From Tumebacillus avium (lineage in GTDB: Bacteria > Bacillota > Bacilli > Tumebacillales > Tumebacillaceae), in the NCBI RefSeq assembly GCF_002162355.1, contig NZ_CP021434.1, forward strand, positions 1,847,501-1,911,500: 64,000 bases of DNA, given 5' to 3'. Both the position numbers and the translations under genes were made by a program. Below, in pieces: positions 54,439 to 64,000 of this stretch. The notes under the pieces are model-generated. The model was given only the letters and a program-made list of their open reading frames with translations. It made no database searches and was not told the origin of the DNA. The first letter of the stretch is position 1; every line of letters starts with the position of its first letter.

Positions 54439-54872
54439 GAAACGTCCCTCCTCTGCTCTTTCATACGCTTGGGCCGCTTGTCGGTCAGGGGAATCGCATG
54501 GCGCCAGGCAAAACGCTGCAGGGCGCTCATCGCATCCCAGTAGTCGGCCGCATTCACGCGAATGTATCGGTTGTGCTCGCCGACGCGAATCTGCACAACA
54601 TTGTTTTTGATCAGGAAAATCTCATAGATCTCCTCATGCGAAAACACCTGTTGCCAGCGGCCGCGGTCGATGCGAATCTCCTCATCGCCGACCTCCAGCT
54701 CACGCAACTGAAACAGCACCCGAAAGGTGAACAGCACGTAAAGCGCCACGACGGCAAAAAACACCAAGGCATTGCCCGGGCGCATCCATTGCAGCAGCAG
54801 CGGGATCAACGGGAACAACAACGGCAGAAAAATAAAACGCTGGGTGTCGCGTATCCGATAGATGCGTGCCAT
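54435..54872 (-). CDS. hypothetical membrane protein
   Basis: 145 residues. Two hydrophobic segments near the N-terminus (IFLPLLFPLIPLLLQWM and ALVFFAVVALYVLFTF), then a ~85-residue soluble part that resembles PH-like domains of small Bacillus membrane proteins (EIRIDRGRWQQVFSHEEIYEI). That resemblance is only in pattern. TGGAGTG lies eight bases before ATG 54872; a TTG at 54878 is too close. Confidence 0.65.
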   Translation of the reverse strand: MARIYRIRDTQRFIFLPLLFPLIPLLLQWMRPGNALVFFAVVALYVLFTFRVLFQLRELEVGDEEIRIDRGRWQQVFSHEEIYEIFLIKNNVVQIRVGEHNRYIRVNAADYWDAMSALQRFAWRHAIPLTDKRPKRMKEQRRDVS

Positions 54873-54956
54873 GTCCAATCACTCCATACAGTTCCGGATC
54901 TACTATCAGTCTATTGGCACGGGCCAAAAACTATGTCTAGAGGAGAAAAAGAGGTC

Positions 54957-54998
54957 AAAATTCGAACGATCATAAAATGTTCACGTCTAATGTTCGTA
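54957..54998. promoter_or_regulatory. paired PurR-like boxes upstream of the pur operon
   Basis: AAATTCGAACGAT (54958-54970) and, inverted, ATGTTCGTATTTT (54990-55002) flank a 24-base gap between the CGAAC cores. Bacillus PurR binds two inverted boxes AWWWCCGAACWWT at about this distance. One base of each core is off consensus. Confidence 0.6.
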
Positions 54999-55005
54999 TT
55001 TTCCG

Positions 55006-55035
55006 TTGACGGGCTAGGATGCGTTTTGGTATGCT
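55006..55035 (+). promoter_or_regulatory. pur operon promoter
   Basis: TTGACG (55006-55011), 18 bases, TATGCT (55030-55035). It lies directly after the PurR-like boxes and before the riboswitch. Confidence 0.55.
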
Positions 55036-55063
55036 TACAGTAGACAACGACATCAACCGACAA

Positions 55064-55133
55064 CAGTCCGTATATACTCGGGGATTGGCCTGAGAGTCTC
55101 TACCCGGCGACCGTAATCGCCGGACTACGAACG
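55064..55133 (+). ncRNA. purine riboswitch upstream of purE, with shortened loops
   Basis: P1: CGTA with TACG (55126-55129). P2: CTCGGG / CCTGAG. J2/3: AGTCTCTACC. P3: CGGCGA / TCGCCG. J3/1: GACTACG with C at 55125, the guanine-type specificity base. Both kissing loops are six bases instead of seven: L2 GATTGG (usual GATATGG) and L3 CCGTAA (usual CCGTAAA). The GG and CC that pair between the loops are kept. The identity is clear; the effect of the shorter loops is unknown. Confidence 0.88.
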
Positions 55134-55216
55134 AAAGTGAATCTAGGGTTCCGCTCGCACCGAGTAGGTCCAAGCGATTCACATGTCTACCACGCGTGGA
55201 CATGACACCGAAGGGA

Positions 55217-55294
55217 GAAAAGCCCAGGCGGGTAGGTTTCGCTCGGCAGCACCACGTGCAGCGACCGAATTCTACCCATCTGGGCTTTTTTATG
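55217..55294 (+). terminator. riboswitch-linked terminator before purE
   Basis: AAAAGCCCAG and GGGTAG on the left pair with CTACCC and CTGGGCTTTTTT on the right, enclosing a GC-rich inner hairpin. About 84 bases separate it from the aptamer, and the switching strand between them was not traced with certainty. Confidence 0.8.
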
Positions 55295-55365
55295 AAACTT
55301 TTGCGTGTAGCACCAGAGGATTTGCTAAAAACTAACGCTGGTTCACTAATTGGAGGGAAACAACA

Positions 55366-55878
55366 ATGGCAAAGAAAGTATTGATTCTCATGGGCAGTGA
55401 TTCCGACCTGAAAGTAATGAACGAAGCAGCAAAAGCGCTGCACGCTCTGGAAGTGGAAACGGAGATTCGCGTCTCCTCCGCACACCGCGTGCCGGACAAG
55501 ACGATGAAGCTGGCGCGCGAAGCTCGCGAAAACGGCTTCGGCGCGATCATCGCAGGCGCAGGCCTCGCCGCGCATCTGCCGGGCGTCGTTGCAGCATGCA
55601 CCACCCTGCCGGTCGTCGGCGTGCCGATCCAAGGCGGCGCGATCCAAGGCGTTGACGCACTCTACGCGATCGTCCAAATGCCGAAGGGCATCCCGGTGGC
55701 AACCGTCGCTGTCAACGGCGCATACAACGCTGGCCTGCTCGCTGCACAGATTCTCGCAACTGCAGACGAAGACCTCGCGAACCGTCTCGTCACCTACCGT
55801 GAACAACTCGCCGCCGAAGTGATTGCGAAAGACGAAAAACTGCAAAGCATCGGCGTGGAAGCATACCTGAACAACTAA
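55366..55878 (+). CDS. purE: 5-(carboxyamino)imidazole ribonucleotide mutase
   Basis: 170 residues. Rearranges N5-CAIR to CAIR in purine synthesis. Class I pattern: LMGSDSDLKVM, the catalytic-site SSAHRVPD, AGAGLAAHLPGVVA and GIPVATVAVNGAYNAGLLA. ATTGGAGGG before ATG 55366. First gene of the pur operon. The usual partner purK does not follow; purB does. Confidence 0.96.
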   Translation: MAKKVLILMGSDSDLKVMNEAAKALHALEVETEIRVSSAHRVPDKTMKLAREARENGFGAIIAGAGLAAHLPGVVAACTTLPVVGVPIQGGAIQGVDALYAIVQMPKGIPVATVAVNGAYNAGLLAAQILATADEDLANRLVTYREQLAAEVIAKDEKLQSIGVEAYLNN

Positions 55879-55941
55879 TCCTTACAAAGACACTTACAAC
55901 TTACTGACCTGCAACATTGGGGACTTGGGAGGAAACCAACT

Positions 55942-57234
55942 GTGATCGATCGCTACACCTTACCGGAAATGGGCAAGATCTGGGAACTGCACAACCGCTT
56001 CGCCAACTGGCTCGAAGTTGAAATTCTCGCATGTGAAGCATGGGCAGAACTCGGCGTCATCCCGCAAGAAGACGTCAAGCTGATCCGTGAAAAAGCAACC
56101 TTTACCGTCGAGCGCATCCTCGAGATCGAAGAATCGACCCGCCACGACGTGGTTGCTTTCACCCGCGCCGTCTCCGAATCGCTCGGCGACGAGTCGAAAT
56201 GGGTGCACTACGGCCTGACCTCGACCGACGTTGTCGACACGGCGCTGTCCAGCCAGATTCGCCAAGCCAACCAGATCATCCGCCAAGACATCACCGACTT
56301 CATCGAAGTGCTCGGCGCGAAAGCAACTGAGCACAAATACACAGTCATGATGGGCCGTACCCACGGCGTGCATGCCGAGCCGACCACGTTTGGCTTGAAA
56401 GTTGGCCTGTGGTTCGAAGAGATGAAGCGCAACCTGGAGCGTTTTGACCAGGCCTGCGACACCATCGAATACGGCAAGATGTCCGGCGCGGTCGGCACGT
56501 ACGCGAACATCGACCCGTTTGTTGAGAAATTCGTCTGTGAAAAGCTCGGCCTGAAAGCATCGCCGATCTCCACCCAGACCCTGCAGCGCGACCGTCACGC
56601 ACACTACATGAGCACGCTGGCGATCATCGGCTGCACCTTGGACAAGATCGCGACCGAGATTCGCGCCCTGCAAAAAACCGAGTTCCGCGAAGCGGAAGAG
56701 CCGTTCTACAAAGGCCAAAAAGGCTCCTCGGCGATGCCGCACAAGCGCAACCCGGTCTCCTGCGAACAAGTTTCCGGCCTCGCGCGCATCCTGCGCGGCA
56801 ACTCGCTGGCCGCTTACGAAAACGTGCCGCTCTGGCATGAGCGCGACATCTCGCACTCGTCGGTGGAGCGCGTGATCATCCCGGACAGCACGATTCTCGT
56901 CAACTACATGCTGCGCAAGATGATCCGCATCATCAAAGACCTGACCGTGTTCCCGGAGAACATGAAGCGCAACATGGACCGCACCTTCGGCCTGATCTAC
57001 TCCCAGCGCGTCCTGCTCGCACTGATCGACAAAGGCCTGACCCGCGAGAAAGCGTACGACGCGGTCCAAGCCCGCGCGATGCAATCCTGGGAAGAGCAGC
57101 GCTCCTTCCGCGAGATCGTGGAAAGCGATGAACTGATCACTTCGCACCTGAACAAGGAAGAACTTGACGACTGCTTCGACTACAACTGGCACCTCAAACA
57201 CGTCGATACCATCTTCGATCGACTCGGCCTGTAA
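55942..57234 (+). CDS. purB: adenylosuccinate lyase
   Basis: 430 residues. Cleaves SAICAR and adenylosuccinate to release fumarate. Fumarase/aspartase superfamily marks: [13 protein letters not shown], the catalytic-His region [14 protein letters not shown] and the signature [15 protein letters not shown] start at 55942 with GGGAGG upstream. Second gene of the operon here, directly after purE. Confidence 0.97.
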   Translation: MIDRYTLPEMGKIWELHNRFANWLEVEILACEAWAELGVIPQEDVKLIREKATFTVERILEIEESTRHDVVAFTRAVSESLGDESKWVHYGLTSTDVVDTALSSQIRQANQIIRQDITDFIEVLGAKATEHKYTVMMGRTHGVHAEPTTFGLKVGLWFEEMKRNLERFDQACDTIEYGKMSGAVGTYANIDPFVEKFVCEKLGLKASPISTQTLQRDRHAHYMSTLAIIGCTLDKIATEIRALQKTEFREAEEPFYKGQKGSSAMPHKRNPVSCEQVSGLARILRGNSLAAYENVPLWHERDISHSSVERVIIPDSTILVNYMLRKMIRIIKDLTVFPENMKRNMDRTFGLIYSQRVLLALIDKGLTREKAYDAVQARAMQSWEEQRSFREIVESDELITSHLNKEELDDCFDYNWHLKHVDTIFDRLGL

Positions 57235-57336
57235 AATTTTTTCCGGGGCTTTACTGCCGGACCGCCTTCATCCCTTGACCGAGAGGAGGCGGGGAGTGAG
57301 TCCCGGTGTTTTTTATAACAGAGGAGGTTTTCTCTC

Positions 57337-58056
57337 ATGATTACTAAAGGCGAAATGCTCTACGAAGGCAAAGCAAAACGCGTTTTTCATACCGACAACT
57401 CGGATCAATATATCGTGGAATACAAAGACGACGCTACCGCTTTTAACGGCGAGAAAAAAGGCACCATCTCCGGCAAAGGCCAGCTGAACAACGCCATCTC
57501 CACCATCTTCATGGAGATGCTCAAAGAGCACAACATCCCGACCCACTTCATCTCCAAGCTGAACGCGAACGAGCAACTGGTACGAAAAGTCGAAATCGTC
57601 CTGCTTGAAGTAGTAGTCAGAAACATTGCAGCCGGTTCCCTGGCGAAGCGCCTCGGCATGGCGGAAGGCACCGTGCTCCCGAAGGCGGTCGTGGAATTCT
57701 ACTACAAAGACGACGACCTCGGCGACCCGCTGATCAACGACTCGCACATCGACGTGCTGAACCTCGCAACCCCGGAAACGGTTGCCAAGATGGCTGAATA
57801 CGGCCGCCAAATCAACGACATCCTGATCAACTACCTCAAAGACCGCAAAGTAAAACTCGTCGATTTCAAACTCGAATTTGGCATCACCCCGCAAGGCGAA
57901 CTGATCCTCGCCGATGAAATCTCTCCGGACACCTGCCGCTTCTGGGATGCAGACACCAACGAAAAGCTCGACAAAGACCGTTTCCGCCGCGACATGGGCA
58001 ATGTGGAAGAAGCATACCAAGAAATGCTGCGCCGCTTGGGAGGAGTCGAAGTATGA
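57337..58056 (+). CDS. purC: phosphoribosylaminoimidazole-succinocarboxamide synthase
   Basis: 239 residues. ATP-dependent joining of aspartate to CAIR. It opens with [14 protein letters not shown], then [34 protein letters not shown] and the C-terminal [14 protein letters not shown], all typical. GAGGAGG before ATG 57337. Its stop overlaps the purS start. Confidence 0.97.
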   Translation: MITKGEMLYEGKAKRVFHTDNSDQYIVEYKDDATAFNGEKKGTISGKGQLNNAISTIFMEMLKEHNIPTHFISKLNANEQLVRKVEIVLLEVVVRNIAAGSLAKRLGMAEGTVLPKAVVEFYYKDDDLGDPLINDSHIDVLNLATPETVAKMAEYGRQINDILINYLKDRKVKLVDFKLEFGITPQGELILADEISPDTCRFWDADTNEKLDKDRFRRDMGNVEEAYQEMLRRLGGVEV

Positions 58057-58301
58057 TCATCGCTCGCATTCACGTCACCTTGAAACAGTCCGTTCTCGAC
58101 CCGCAAGGCACCGCCGTCACCAAGTCGCTGCACGCGCTTGGCTACAGCGAAGTGGACGATGTGCGCATCGGCAAATTCCTCGAGCTGAAAATCAACACGA
58201 CCGACCGTGGCGCAGCAGAAGCTCGCGTGACCGACATGTGCGAAAAACTGCTCGCCAACACCGTCATCGAAAAATACGAATTCGAACTTGTGGAGGCCTA
58301 A
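58053..58301 (+). CDS. purS: phosphoribosylformylglycinamidine synthase subunit PurS
   Basis: 82 residues. Small bridging subunit of the three-part FGAM synthase found in Firmicutes. It carries the expected [19 protein letters not shown] and [21 protein letters not shown] strands. Overlaps purC by ATGA and lies three bases before purQ. Confidence 0.96.
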   Translation: MIIARIHVTLKQSVLDPQGTAVTKSLHALGYSEVDDVRIGKFLELKINTTDRGAAEARVTDMCEKLLANTVIEKYEFELVEA

Positions 58302-58304
58302 ACG

Positions 58305-58985
58305 ATGAAATTCGCCGTCCTGGTTTTTCCGGGTTCCAACTGTGACATCGACGCAGTGAAAGCGGTGGAAGACGTGCTCGGCGAAGGAGTCGAGCCGGTC
58401 TGGCACACCACCACCGATCTGTCCGACTATGACGCCATCATCGTACCGGGTGGCTTCTCCTATGGCGATTACCTGCGCTGCGGCGCGATCGCCCGTTTCT
58501 CCCCGGTGATGGAAGCGGTGAAGCAGGAGGCTGCCAACGGCAAATTTGTCATCGGCATCTGCAACGGCTTCCAGATCCTCACCGAGTCCGGCCTGCTGCC
58601 GGGTGCCTTGCGCCACAACGATCACCTGCAGTTCCGCTGCGCGATCTCGCCGCTTGTCGTCGAGAACAACAGCACCCCGTTTACGACCGGCTATGAACAA
58701 GGCCAGGTGATCAACATCCCGATCGCCCACGGCGAAGGCAACTACCACGTCGATGAAGAGACGCTGGCGAAGATGAAAGCGAACAACCAGATCGTCTTCC
58801 GCTACCACGAGCACAACCCGAACGGCTCCTTGGAGCGCATCGCCGGGATCTGCAACGAAGCGGGCAACGTGCTGGGCATGATGCCGCACCCGGAGCGTGC
58901 TGTGCACGAACTGTTGGGCTCGGCCGACGGCAAAGCGCTGTTCACGTCGATTCTGAAAGCATGGAGGGACAAACAAGGTGCGTAA
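58305..58985 (+). CDS. purQ: phosphoribosylformylglycinamidine synthase subunit PurQ
   Basis: 226 residues. Glutaminase subunit of FGAM synthase. The nucleophile Cys lies in [11 protein letters not shown]; the N-terminal [12 protein letters not shown] and the C-terminal [13 protein letters not shown] hold the rest of the triad (His and Glu). GTGGAGG before ATG 58305. Overlaps purL by eight bases. Confidence 0.97.
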   Translation: MKFAVLVFPGSNCDIDAVKAVEDVLGEGVEPVWHTTTDLSDYDAIIVPGGFSYGDYLRCGAIARFSPVMEAVKQEAANGKFVIGICNGFQILTESGLLPGALRHNDHLQFRCAISPLVVENNSTPFTTGYEQGQVINIPIAHGEGNYHVDEETLAKMKANNQIVFRYHEHNPNGSLERIAGICNEAGNVLGMMPHPERAVHELLGSADGKALFTSILKAWRDKQGA

Positions 58986-61212
58986 CGAACCGACTCCCAA
59001 GCAAATTGCTGACGAAAAAATCTATCGCACGTTCGGACTGAATGACGAAGAGTACGACCGCATCGTCTCCTTGATGGGCCGTCAACCGAACTACACCGAG
59101 ACCGGCATCTACTCGGTCATGTGGTCTGAACACTGCTCCTATAAATCGTCCCGCCCGGTTTTGAAAAAGTTCCCGACCTCGGGCCCGCACGTGCTGCAAG
59201 GCCCGGGTGAAAACGCCGGGATCATCGACATCGGCGACAACCTCGCCGTCTCCTTTAAGATCGAATCGCACAACCACCCGTCTGCGATCGAGCCGTACCA
59301 AGGCGCTGCGACCGGCGTCGGCGGCATCATCCGCGACGTCTTTACGATGGGCGCGCGTCCGATCGCGCTGCTCAACTCGCTGCGCTTCGGCGAGATCGAA
59401 GGCGACGACAACGTACACAACCGCTACCTCTTCTCGAACGTCGTCGCAGGTATCGCCGGTTACGGCAACTGCATCGGCATTCCGACCGTCGGCGGCGAAG
59501 TGGTGTTTGACGACCGTTACCGCCACAACCCGCTGGTCAACGCGATGTGTGTCGGCATCATGACCCACGATGAGATCGCCAAAGGCTTCGCAAGCGGCGT
59601 CGGCAACCCGGTACTGGCAGTTGGCGCACGCACCGGCCGCGACGGCATCCACGGCGCAACGTTTGCGTCGACCGAAGACCCGCACAGTAAAGAGCGCTCC
59701 GCCGTGCAAGTCGGCGACCCGTTCATGGAAAAACTGCTGCTCGAAGCCTGCCTCGAACTGATCGCCACCGGCGACGTGATCGGCATCCAGGACATGGGCG
59801 CTGCAGGTCTGACCTCTTCCTCTTCGGAGATGGCAGCCCGCGCCGGTTCCGGCATCGAGCTCGACATGACGAAAGTGCCGTGCCGCGAAGAAGGCATGAC
59901 TCCGTACGAAATGATGCTCTCCGAATCGCAGGAGCGCATGCTGGTGGTCATGGAACAAGGCAAAGAGCACATCGCCACCGAGATTTTTGAAAAATGGGGT
60001 CTGGAAGCTGCCGTCATCGGCCGTGTCACAGATGACAGCATGCTCCGCCTGAAGTGGGGCGAAGAAACGGTTGCTGAGATCGTCGTCTCCACGCTGGTTG
60101 ACGATGCGCCGGTCTACCACCGTCCGTCCCAGCGTCCGGCCTACCTCGACGCAACGCTGGCATTTGATGCGGCAAGCGTCTCTGTACCGGACAACCTGAC
60201 CGACACCTTGCACGAACTGCTCCGCACCCCGACCATCGCGTCGAAAGAATACGTCTACCAGCAATATGACTACATGGTGCGCACCAACACCGTCGTGCGC
60301 CCGGGCTCCGATGCGGCAGTCGTTTCCATCCGCGGCACCAAAAAGGCGCTGGCGATGAGCACCGACGGCAACGGTCGCTATGTCTACCTCAACCCGTACA
60401 CGGGCGGCGCGCACACGATCGCCGAATCGGCGCGCAACCTGATCTGCTCCGGTGCACGTCCGATGGCGGTCACCGACTGCCTCAACTACTCCTCGCCGGA
60501 GAAGCCGGAGATCTTCTATCAGTTCGAAGAGAGCTGTGCAGGCATCTCCGAAGCATGCCGCGTGCTGGATACGCCGGTCATCTCGGGCAACGTCTCGCTG
60601 TACAACCAGACCAACGATGTCGACATCTACCCGACTCCGATCATCGGTATGGTGGGCCTGATCGAAGACACCGACCACATCACCACCCAGGCGTTTAAAG
60701 CGGCAGGCAGCAAAGTCTACCTGATCGGCCCGTCTGCCACCGGCCAGATCGGCGGCTCCGAATACCTTCGCGTCGTGCACGGCACCGTCGCCGGCGATGC
60801 GCCGCCGCTCGACCTGAACGTGGAAAAAGCGGTGCAGCACGCGACTTTGACCGCGATCCAATCCGGCCTGATCGCATCGGCGCACGACCTCGCAGAAGGC
60901 GGATTGTCCGTTGCGTTGGCAGAGTCGGCGATCGGCGGCAAGATTGGCGCGACGATCGAGATCGCATCTCAGCAGCGTTTGGATGAAATTCTGTTTGGCG
61001 AAGCAGGGTCCCGCATCATCGTTGAAGTGAAGCAGGAGAACGAAGCTGCTTTTGAAGCATTGTTTACGGAAAACAACGTCACGGTCACCCCGCTTGGTCT
61101 CCTCGGCGGCGAGAACCTGACGATTCGCGTAAACGGCAACACCGTTGTTGATGACAAGGTCGAGCACTTGGAAGCCACTTGGAGAGGAGCCATCCCATGT
61201 CTGATGAACTAA
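58978..61212 (+). CDS. purL: phosphoribosylformylglycinamidine synthase subunit PurL
   Basis: 744 residues. Synthetase subunit of FGAM synthase (small, Firmicute form). Marks: [38 protein letters not shown], and [20 protein letters not shown], plus the second-half [18 protein letters not shown] start at 58978 inside purQ, with GGAGGG upstream. Its last 16 bases overlap purF. Confidence 0.97.
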   Translation: MRNEPTPKQIADEKIYRTFGLNDEEYDRIVSLMGRQPNYTETGIYSVMWSEHCSYKSSRPVLKKFPTSGPHVLQGPGENAGIIDIGDNLAVSFKIESHNHPSAIEPYQGAATGVGGIIRDVFTMGARPIALLNSLRFGEIEGDDNVHNRYLFSNVVAGIAGYGNCIGIPTVGGEVVFDDRYRHNPLVNAMCVGIMTHDEIAKGFASGVGNPVLAVGARTGRDGIHGATFASTEDPHSKERSAVQVGDPFMEKLLLEACLELIATGDVIGIQDMGAAGLTSSSSEMAARAGSGIELDMTKVPCREEGMTPYEMMLSESQERMLVVMEQGKEHIATEIFEKWGLEAAVIGRVTDDSMLRLKWGEETVAEIVVSTLVDDAPVYHRPSQRPAYLDATLAFDAASVSVPDNLTDTLHELLRTPTIASKEYVYQQYDYMVRTNTVVRPGSDAAVVSIRGTKKALAMSTDGNGRYVYLNPYTGGAHTIAESARNLICSGARPMAVTDCLNYSSPEKPEIFYQFEESCAGISEACRVLDTPVISGNVSLYNQTNDVDIYPTPIIGMVGLIEDTDHITTQAFKAAGSKVYLIGPSATGQIGGSEYLRVVHGTVAGDAPPLDLNVEKAVQHATLTAIQSGLIASAHDLAEGGLSVALAESAIGGKIGATIEIASQQRLDEILFGEAGSRIIVEVKQENEAAFEALFTENNVTVTPLGLLGGENLTIRVNGNTVVDDKVEHLEATWRGAIPCLMN

Positions 61213-62639
61213 ATATGGACATGACCGACGACGAGATTTTTGACAAATGGCATGAAGAGTGCGGCGTGTTTGGCATCTTCGGACACCCCAATGCGGCACA
61301 ATTGACCTACTATGCGCTGGTCGCTCTGCAGCATCGCGGCCAGGAGTCGGCCGGGATCGCCACGGTTGACGGTTTGAAACTGTATCACCAGAAGGGCATG
61401 GGTCTCGTTGCGGAAGCAATTCCGAACGAGGCCATGCCGCGTCTGTCCAAAGGCCACGCGTCTGTCGGCCATGTGCGCTACTCCACGACCGGCGTTTCGC
61501 AGCTGCTCAACGCTCAGCCGCTGGTGTTTAACTTCCAGCGCGGCAACATGGCGTTGGCGCACAACGGCAACCTCGTCAACGCGCACCAGCTGCACAGCTT
61601 CCTTGAGCGTCGCGGCGCCATCTTCCAATCGACCTCCGACACGGAAGTGGTCGCGCACCTGATCGCCCGCGCCGGCAACCCGGACATGGCGGACAACATC
61701 CGCGAAGCACTGTCGATCGTCAAAGGCGCGTATGCGTTCTGCATCCTGACCGACGACAAGCTGTACGCGATGCGCGATGCGAACGGCCTGCGTCCGATGG
61801 TGCTCGGCAAGATCGGCGATGCCTACTGCGTATCGTCCGAATCCTGCGCGTTTGACACGATCGGCGCGGAGATCATCCGCGACATCGAGCCGGGCGAAAT
61901 GCTGATCATCTCCAAAGACGGCATCGAATCGACCCGCTTTGCCAGCGCTTCAAAGCGTGCGCTCTGCACGTTTGAATACATCTACTTTGCGCGTCCGGAC
62001 TCGGATATCGACGGTTTTAACGTCCATGCCGTGCGCAAAGATTTCGGCAAGCTGTTGTACCGCGAACATCCGGTGGAAGCGGACGTCGTCATCGGCGTGC
62101 CGGACTCCTCGATCTCCTCGGCGATCGGCTATGCGGAAGAGTCGGGCATCCCGTATGAGATCGGACTGATCAAAAACCGCTACATCGGCCGCACCTTCAT
62201 CCAGCCGAGCCAGGAACTGCGCGCGCGCGGCGTCAAGCTCAAGCTGAACGCGGTGCGCCGGATCGTCGAAGGCAAGCGCGTCGTGATGATCGACGACTCG
62301 ATCGTGCGCGGCACCACCTCGGGCCGCATCGTCGACATGCTCCGCGAAGCGGGCGCAGTCGAAGTGCACGTGCGCATCGCGTCGCCGCCGGTCACGCACT
62401 CCTGCTTCTACGGCATCGACACCTCGGCCCGCGATGAGCTGATCGCGTCGAAAAAGTCGGTCGAGCAGATTCGCGAGTATATCGGCGCCGACACGCTGGC
62501 TTATCTGTCGGAAGGCACGATGATGCAGGCGTTTGGCATCATGGACGGCAAAGATCACGGGCACTGCAACGCATGCTTCAACGGGAAATACCCGACCGAA
62601 GTGTACGAAGACCTGAGCAAATCGATCATGGATCGCTAG
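61197..62639 (+). CDS. purF: amidophosphoribosyltransferase
   Basis: 480 residues. First committed step: PRPP plus glutamine to phosphoribosylamine. A short propeptide precedes the catalytic Cys in [10 protein letters not shown], which becomes the N-terminus after cleavage, as in Bacillus PurF. The PRPP site reads [14 protein letters not shown]. Cys residues in the C-terminal part fit the Fe-S cluster of this type. ATG 61197 follows GGAGAGGAG and overlaps purL. Confidence 0.96.
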   Translation: MSDELNMDMTDDEIFDKWHEECGVFGIFGHPNAAQLTYYALVALQHRGQESAGIATVDGLKLYHQKGMGLVAEAIPNEAMPRLSKGHASVGHVRYSTTGVSQLLNAQPLVFNFQRGNMALAHNGNLVNAHQLHSFLERRGAIFQSTSDTEVVAHLIARAGNPDMADNIREALSIVKGAYAFCILTDDKLYAMRDANGLRPMVLGKIGDAYCVSSESCAFDTIGAEIIRDIEPGEMLIISKDGIESTRFASASKRALCTFEYIYFARPDSDIDGFNVHAVRKDFGKLLYREHPVEADVVIGVPDSSISSAIGYAEESGIPYEIGLIKNRYIGRTFIQPSQELRARGVKLKLNAVRRIVEGKRVVMIDDSIVRGTTSGRIVDMLREAGAVEVHVRIASPPVTHSCFYGIDTSARDELIASKKSVEQIREYIGADTLAYLSEGTMMQAFGIMDGKDHGHCNACFNGKYPTEVYEDLSKSIMDR

Positions 62640-62650
62640 GAGGATACAAA

Positions 62651-63685
62651 ATGAGCGAACTGTACAAAGCGGCGGGCGTCGACATCGACGCGGGCAACGA
62701 AGCGGTCAACCGCATGAAATCCCACGTGGCGCGCACGATGCGCCCGGAAGTGGCGACGATGCTCGGCGGATTTGGCGGCGGGTTTCAGCTCGACGTATCC
62801 AAATACAAGAACCCGATGCTCGTCTCCGGCACCGACGGCGTCGGCACCAAGCTGAAGCTGGCCTTTGCGATGGACAAGCATGACACGATCGGCATCGACG
62901 CGGTGGCGATGTGCGTCAACGACATCGTGGTGATGGGCGCAGAACCGCTCTTTTTCCTCGACTACCTCGCGACCGGCAAAGTGGTGCCGGAAACGATCGA
63001 AAGCATCGTCAAAGGCATCGCCGACGGCTGTGAACAGTCCGGCTGCGCGTTGATCGGCGGCGAGACGGCCGAGATGCCGGGCATGTACCAGGACGGCGAG
63101 TATGACATTGCCGGCTTCACGGTTGGCGTGGTCGACAAAGACAAGCTGATCGACATCAGCAACGTGCAGGCGGGCGACCTGATCGTCGGTTTGTCGTCGA
63201 GCGGGATTCATTCCAACGGCTACTCCTTGGTGCGCAAGCTGTTCTTCGGCGACAACGAGTATTCGCTCGACCATGTGTTCCCGGAGATCGGAGAACCGCT
63301 GGGCGAAGTGCTGCTCACCCCGACCAAAATTTACGTCAAAACGATCTTGAACCTGCTGGAGCGCTTCGACATCCACGCGATGGCGCACATCACCGGGGGC
63401 GGATTTTTGGAAAACATCCCCCGTGCGCTGCCGGAAGGGCTGTCGGCGGAGATCCAAGTCGGCTCCTGGCCGATCCATCAGGTGTTCAACACGATGCGCC
63501 GTCTGGGCAACATCGAGACGTTTGATCTGTTCCGCACCTTTAACATGGGCATCGGCATGATTCTGATCGTTCCGGCGGAGCAGGCGAAAGACATCGTGGC
63601 GGCAGCAGAAGCGCTTGGCGAAGAAGCGAACATCATCGGCGCGATCATCGAAGGTCCGCACGACGTTCAGCTGAAGGGGATTTAA
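62651..63685 (+). CDS. purM: phosphoribosylformylglycinamidine cyclo-ligase
   Basis: 344 residues. ATP-dependent ring closure to AIR. The family marks are [40 protein letters not shown] (split by its own turn), [13 protein letters not shown] and [23 protein letters not shown] before ATG 62651; the frame opening at 62573 lies inside purF and is not used. Confidence 0.97.
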   Translation: MSELYKAAGVDIDAGNEAVNRMKSHVARTMRPEVATMLGGFGGGFQLDVSKYKNPMLVSGTDGVGTKLKLAFAMDKHDTIGIDAVAMCVNDIVVMGAEPLFFLDYLATGKVVPETIESIVKGIADGCEQSGCALIGGETAEMPGMYQDGEYDIAGFTVGVVDKDKLIDISNVQAGDLIVGLSSSGIHSNGYSLVRKLFFGDNEYSLDHVFPEIGEPLGEVLLTPTKIYVKTILNLLERFDIHAMAHITGGGFLENIPRALPEGLSAEIQVGSWPIHQVFNTMRRLGNIETFDLFRTFNMGIGMILIVPAEQAKDIVAAAEALGEEANIIGAIIEGPHDVQLKGI

Positions 63686-63689
63686 GCAG

Positions 63690-64000
63690 ATGGCGAAGTT
63701 TGCAATTTTTGCATCAGGATCTGGGTCGAACGCCCAGGTCCTGATCCATTGGGTCAAAGAAGGCAAAATCGACGCCGAGCTGGCTTGTCTGGTCTGTGAC
63801 CGGCCGGGGGCGAAAGTGATTGAACGAGCAGAGGCAGCGGAGGTTCCTGTGCTCGTTTATTCACCGAAAGAGTTTGAAAACAAAGCGGCATATGAGGCGC
63901 AAGTCGTGGCCGACCTGCGTGCGCGCGGTGTGGAGTACATCGTGCTGGCAGGCTACCTGCGCATCTGCGGACCGACTTTTTTGGAAGCGTATGCGGGCAA
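63690..64000 (+). CDS. purN: phosphoribosylglycinamide formyltransferase (partial, 3' end beyond window)
   Basis: The first 103 codons are present. 10-formyl-THF-dependent formylation of GAR. It opens with KFAIFASGSGSNAQVLI, the conserved N-terminal PRPP-like loop, and reaches YIVLAGYLRICGPTFLEAY. The active-site Asn-His-Asp part lies beyond the window. It begins four bases after purM; purH and purD would be expected next. Confidence 0.93.
   Translation, partial: MAKFAIFASGSGSNAQVLIHWVKEGKIDAELACLVCDRPGAKVIERAEAAEVPVLVYSPKEFENKAAYEAQVVADLRARGVEYIVLAGYLRICGPTFLEAYAG

Noticed and set aside
58942..61419. 825-codon open frame on the minus strand
   Set aside because: It is the antisense shadow of purL, purQ and purF, all of which have strong motifs and ribosome sites. 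GC-biased codons keep the opposite frame open. The translation has no recognisable domain.

Overview
The window looks like chromosome from a moderately GC-rich, spore-forming member of the Bacillales. Pointers are a GerQ coat protein, CtaA, CIRCE-controlled groESL, a purE-to-purN operon in Bacillus-type order, many GTG/TTG starts with strong GGAGG sites, S-layer SLH proteins and a VanW-like protein. The overall feel is Alicyclobacillaceae, perhaps Tumebacillus-like; that placement is an inference, not a database match.

Layout. 1-0.7 kb: end of an rRNA operon (23S tail, 5S, terminator) followed by a duplicated 3' piece of 5S with its own terminator. 0.8-6 kb: gerQ, transketolase, a lipoprotein with a complete CuA copper site behind a perfect FNR/CRP-type palindrome, a VanW-like protein, and a GNAT acetyltransferase. 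6-10.5 kb: arginine operon argCJBD behind a promoter that contains an ARG box. 10.6-23 kb: small membrane peptides, ctaA, an NYN nuclease-like protein, a probable orphan small RNA, a stalk-domain/GH18 protein, a pyruvate-oxidase-like ThDP enzyme, two MFS transporters, a GrpB-like protein, an ABC-F ATPase and a PAP2 phosphatase.

23.1-31.3 kb is an accessory island. It holds an XRE-TPR regulator overlapping a gene for a small exported peptide with two nearly identical 12-residue repeats (a candidate peptide-signalling pair). A second XRE-TPR regulator then leads a tightly overlapping run of small XRE-type genes, one of them frameshifted at a T7 run. An inverted decayed copy of part of that run lies upstream, and an ISL3-like transposase relic, a secreted toxin-44-type protein and a DUF5412 membrane protein lie downstream. 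This is the most unusual part of the window.

31.4-46 kb returns to ordinary genes: two SLH proteins around a 5-formyl-THF cyclo-ligase gene, a diguanylate cyclase, a molybdenum-cofactor gene set (mobA, an unknown, a molybdopterin-binding protein, moeA, mobB) followed by tatA and tatC (fitting Tat export of molybdoenzymes), a DUF4230 protein, groES-groEL and an M23 peptidase. 46-64 kb: a MoxR/DUF58/transglutaminase cluster, guaA and a purine permease gene behind a guanine riboswitch and PurR-like boxes, two small unknown genes, then the pur operon (purE, B, C, S, Q, L, F, M, N; cut off inside purN) behind PurR-like boxes and a second purine riboswitch whose two kissing loops are each one base short. 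purK is absent from its usual place between purE and purB.
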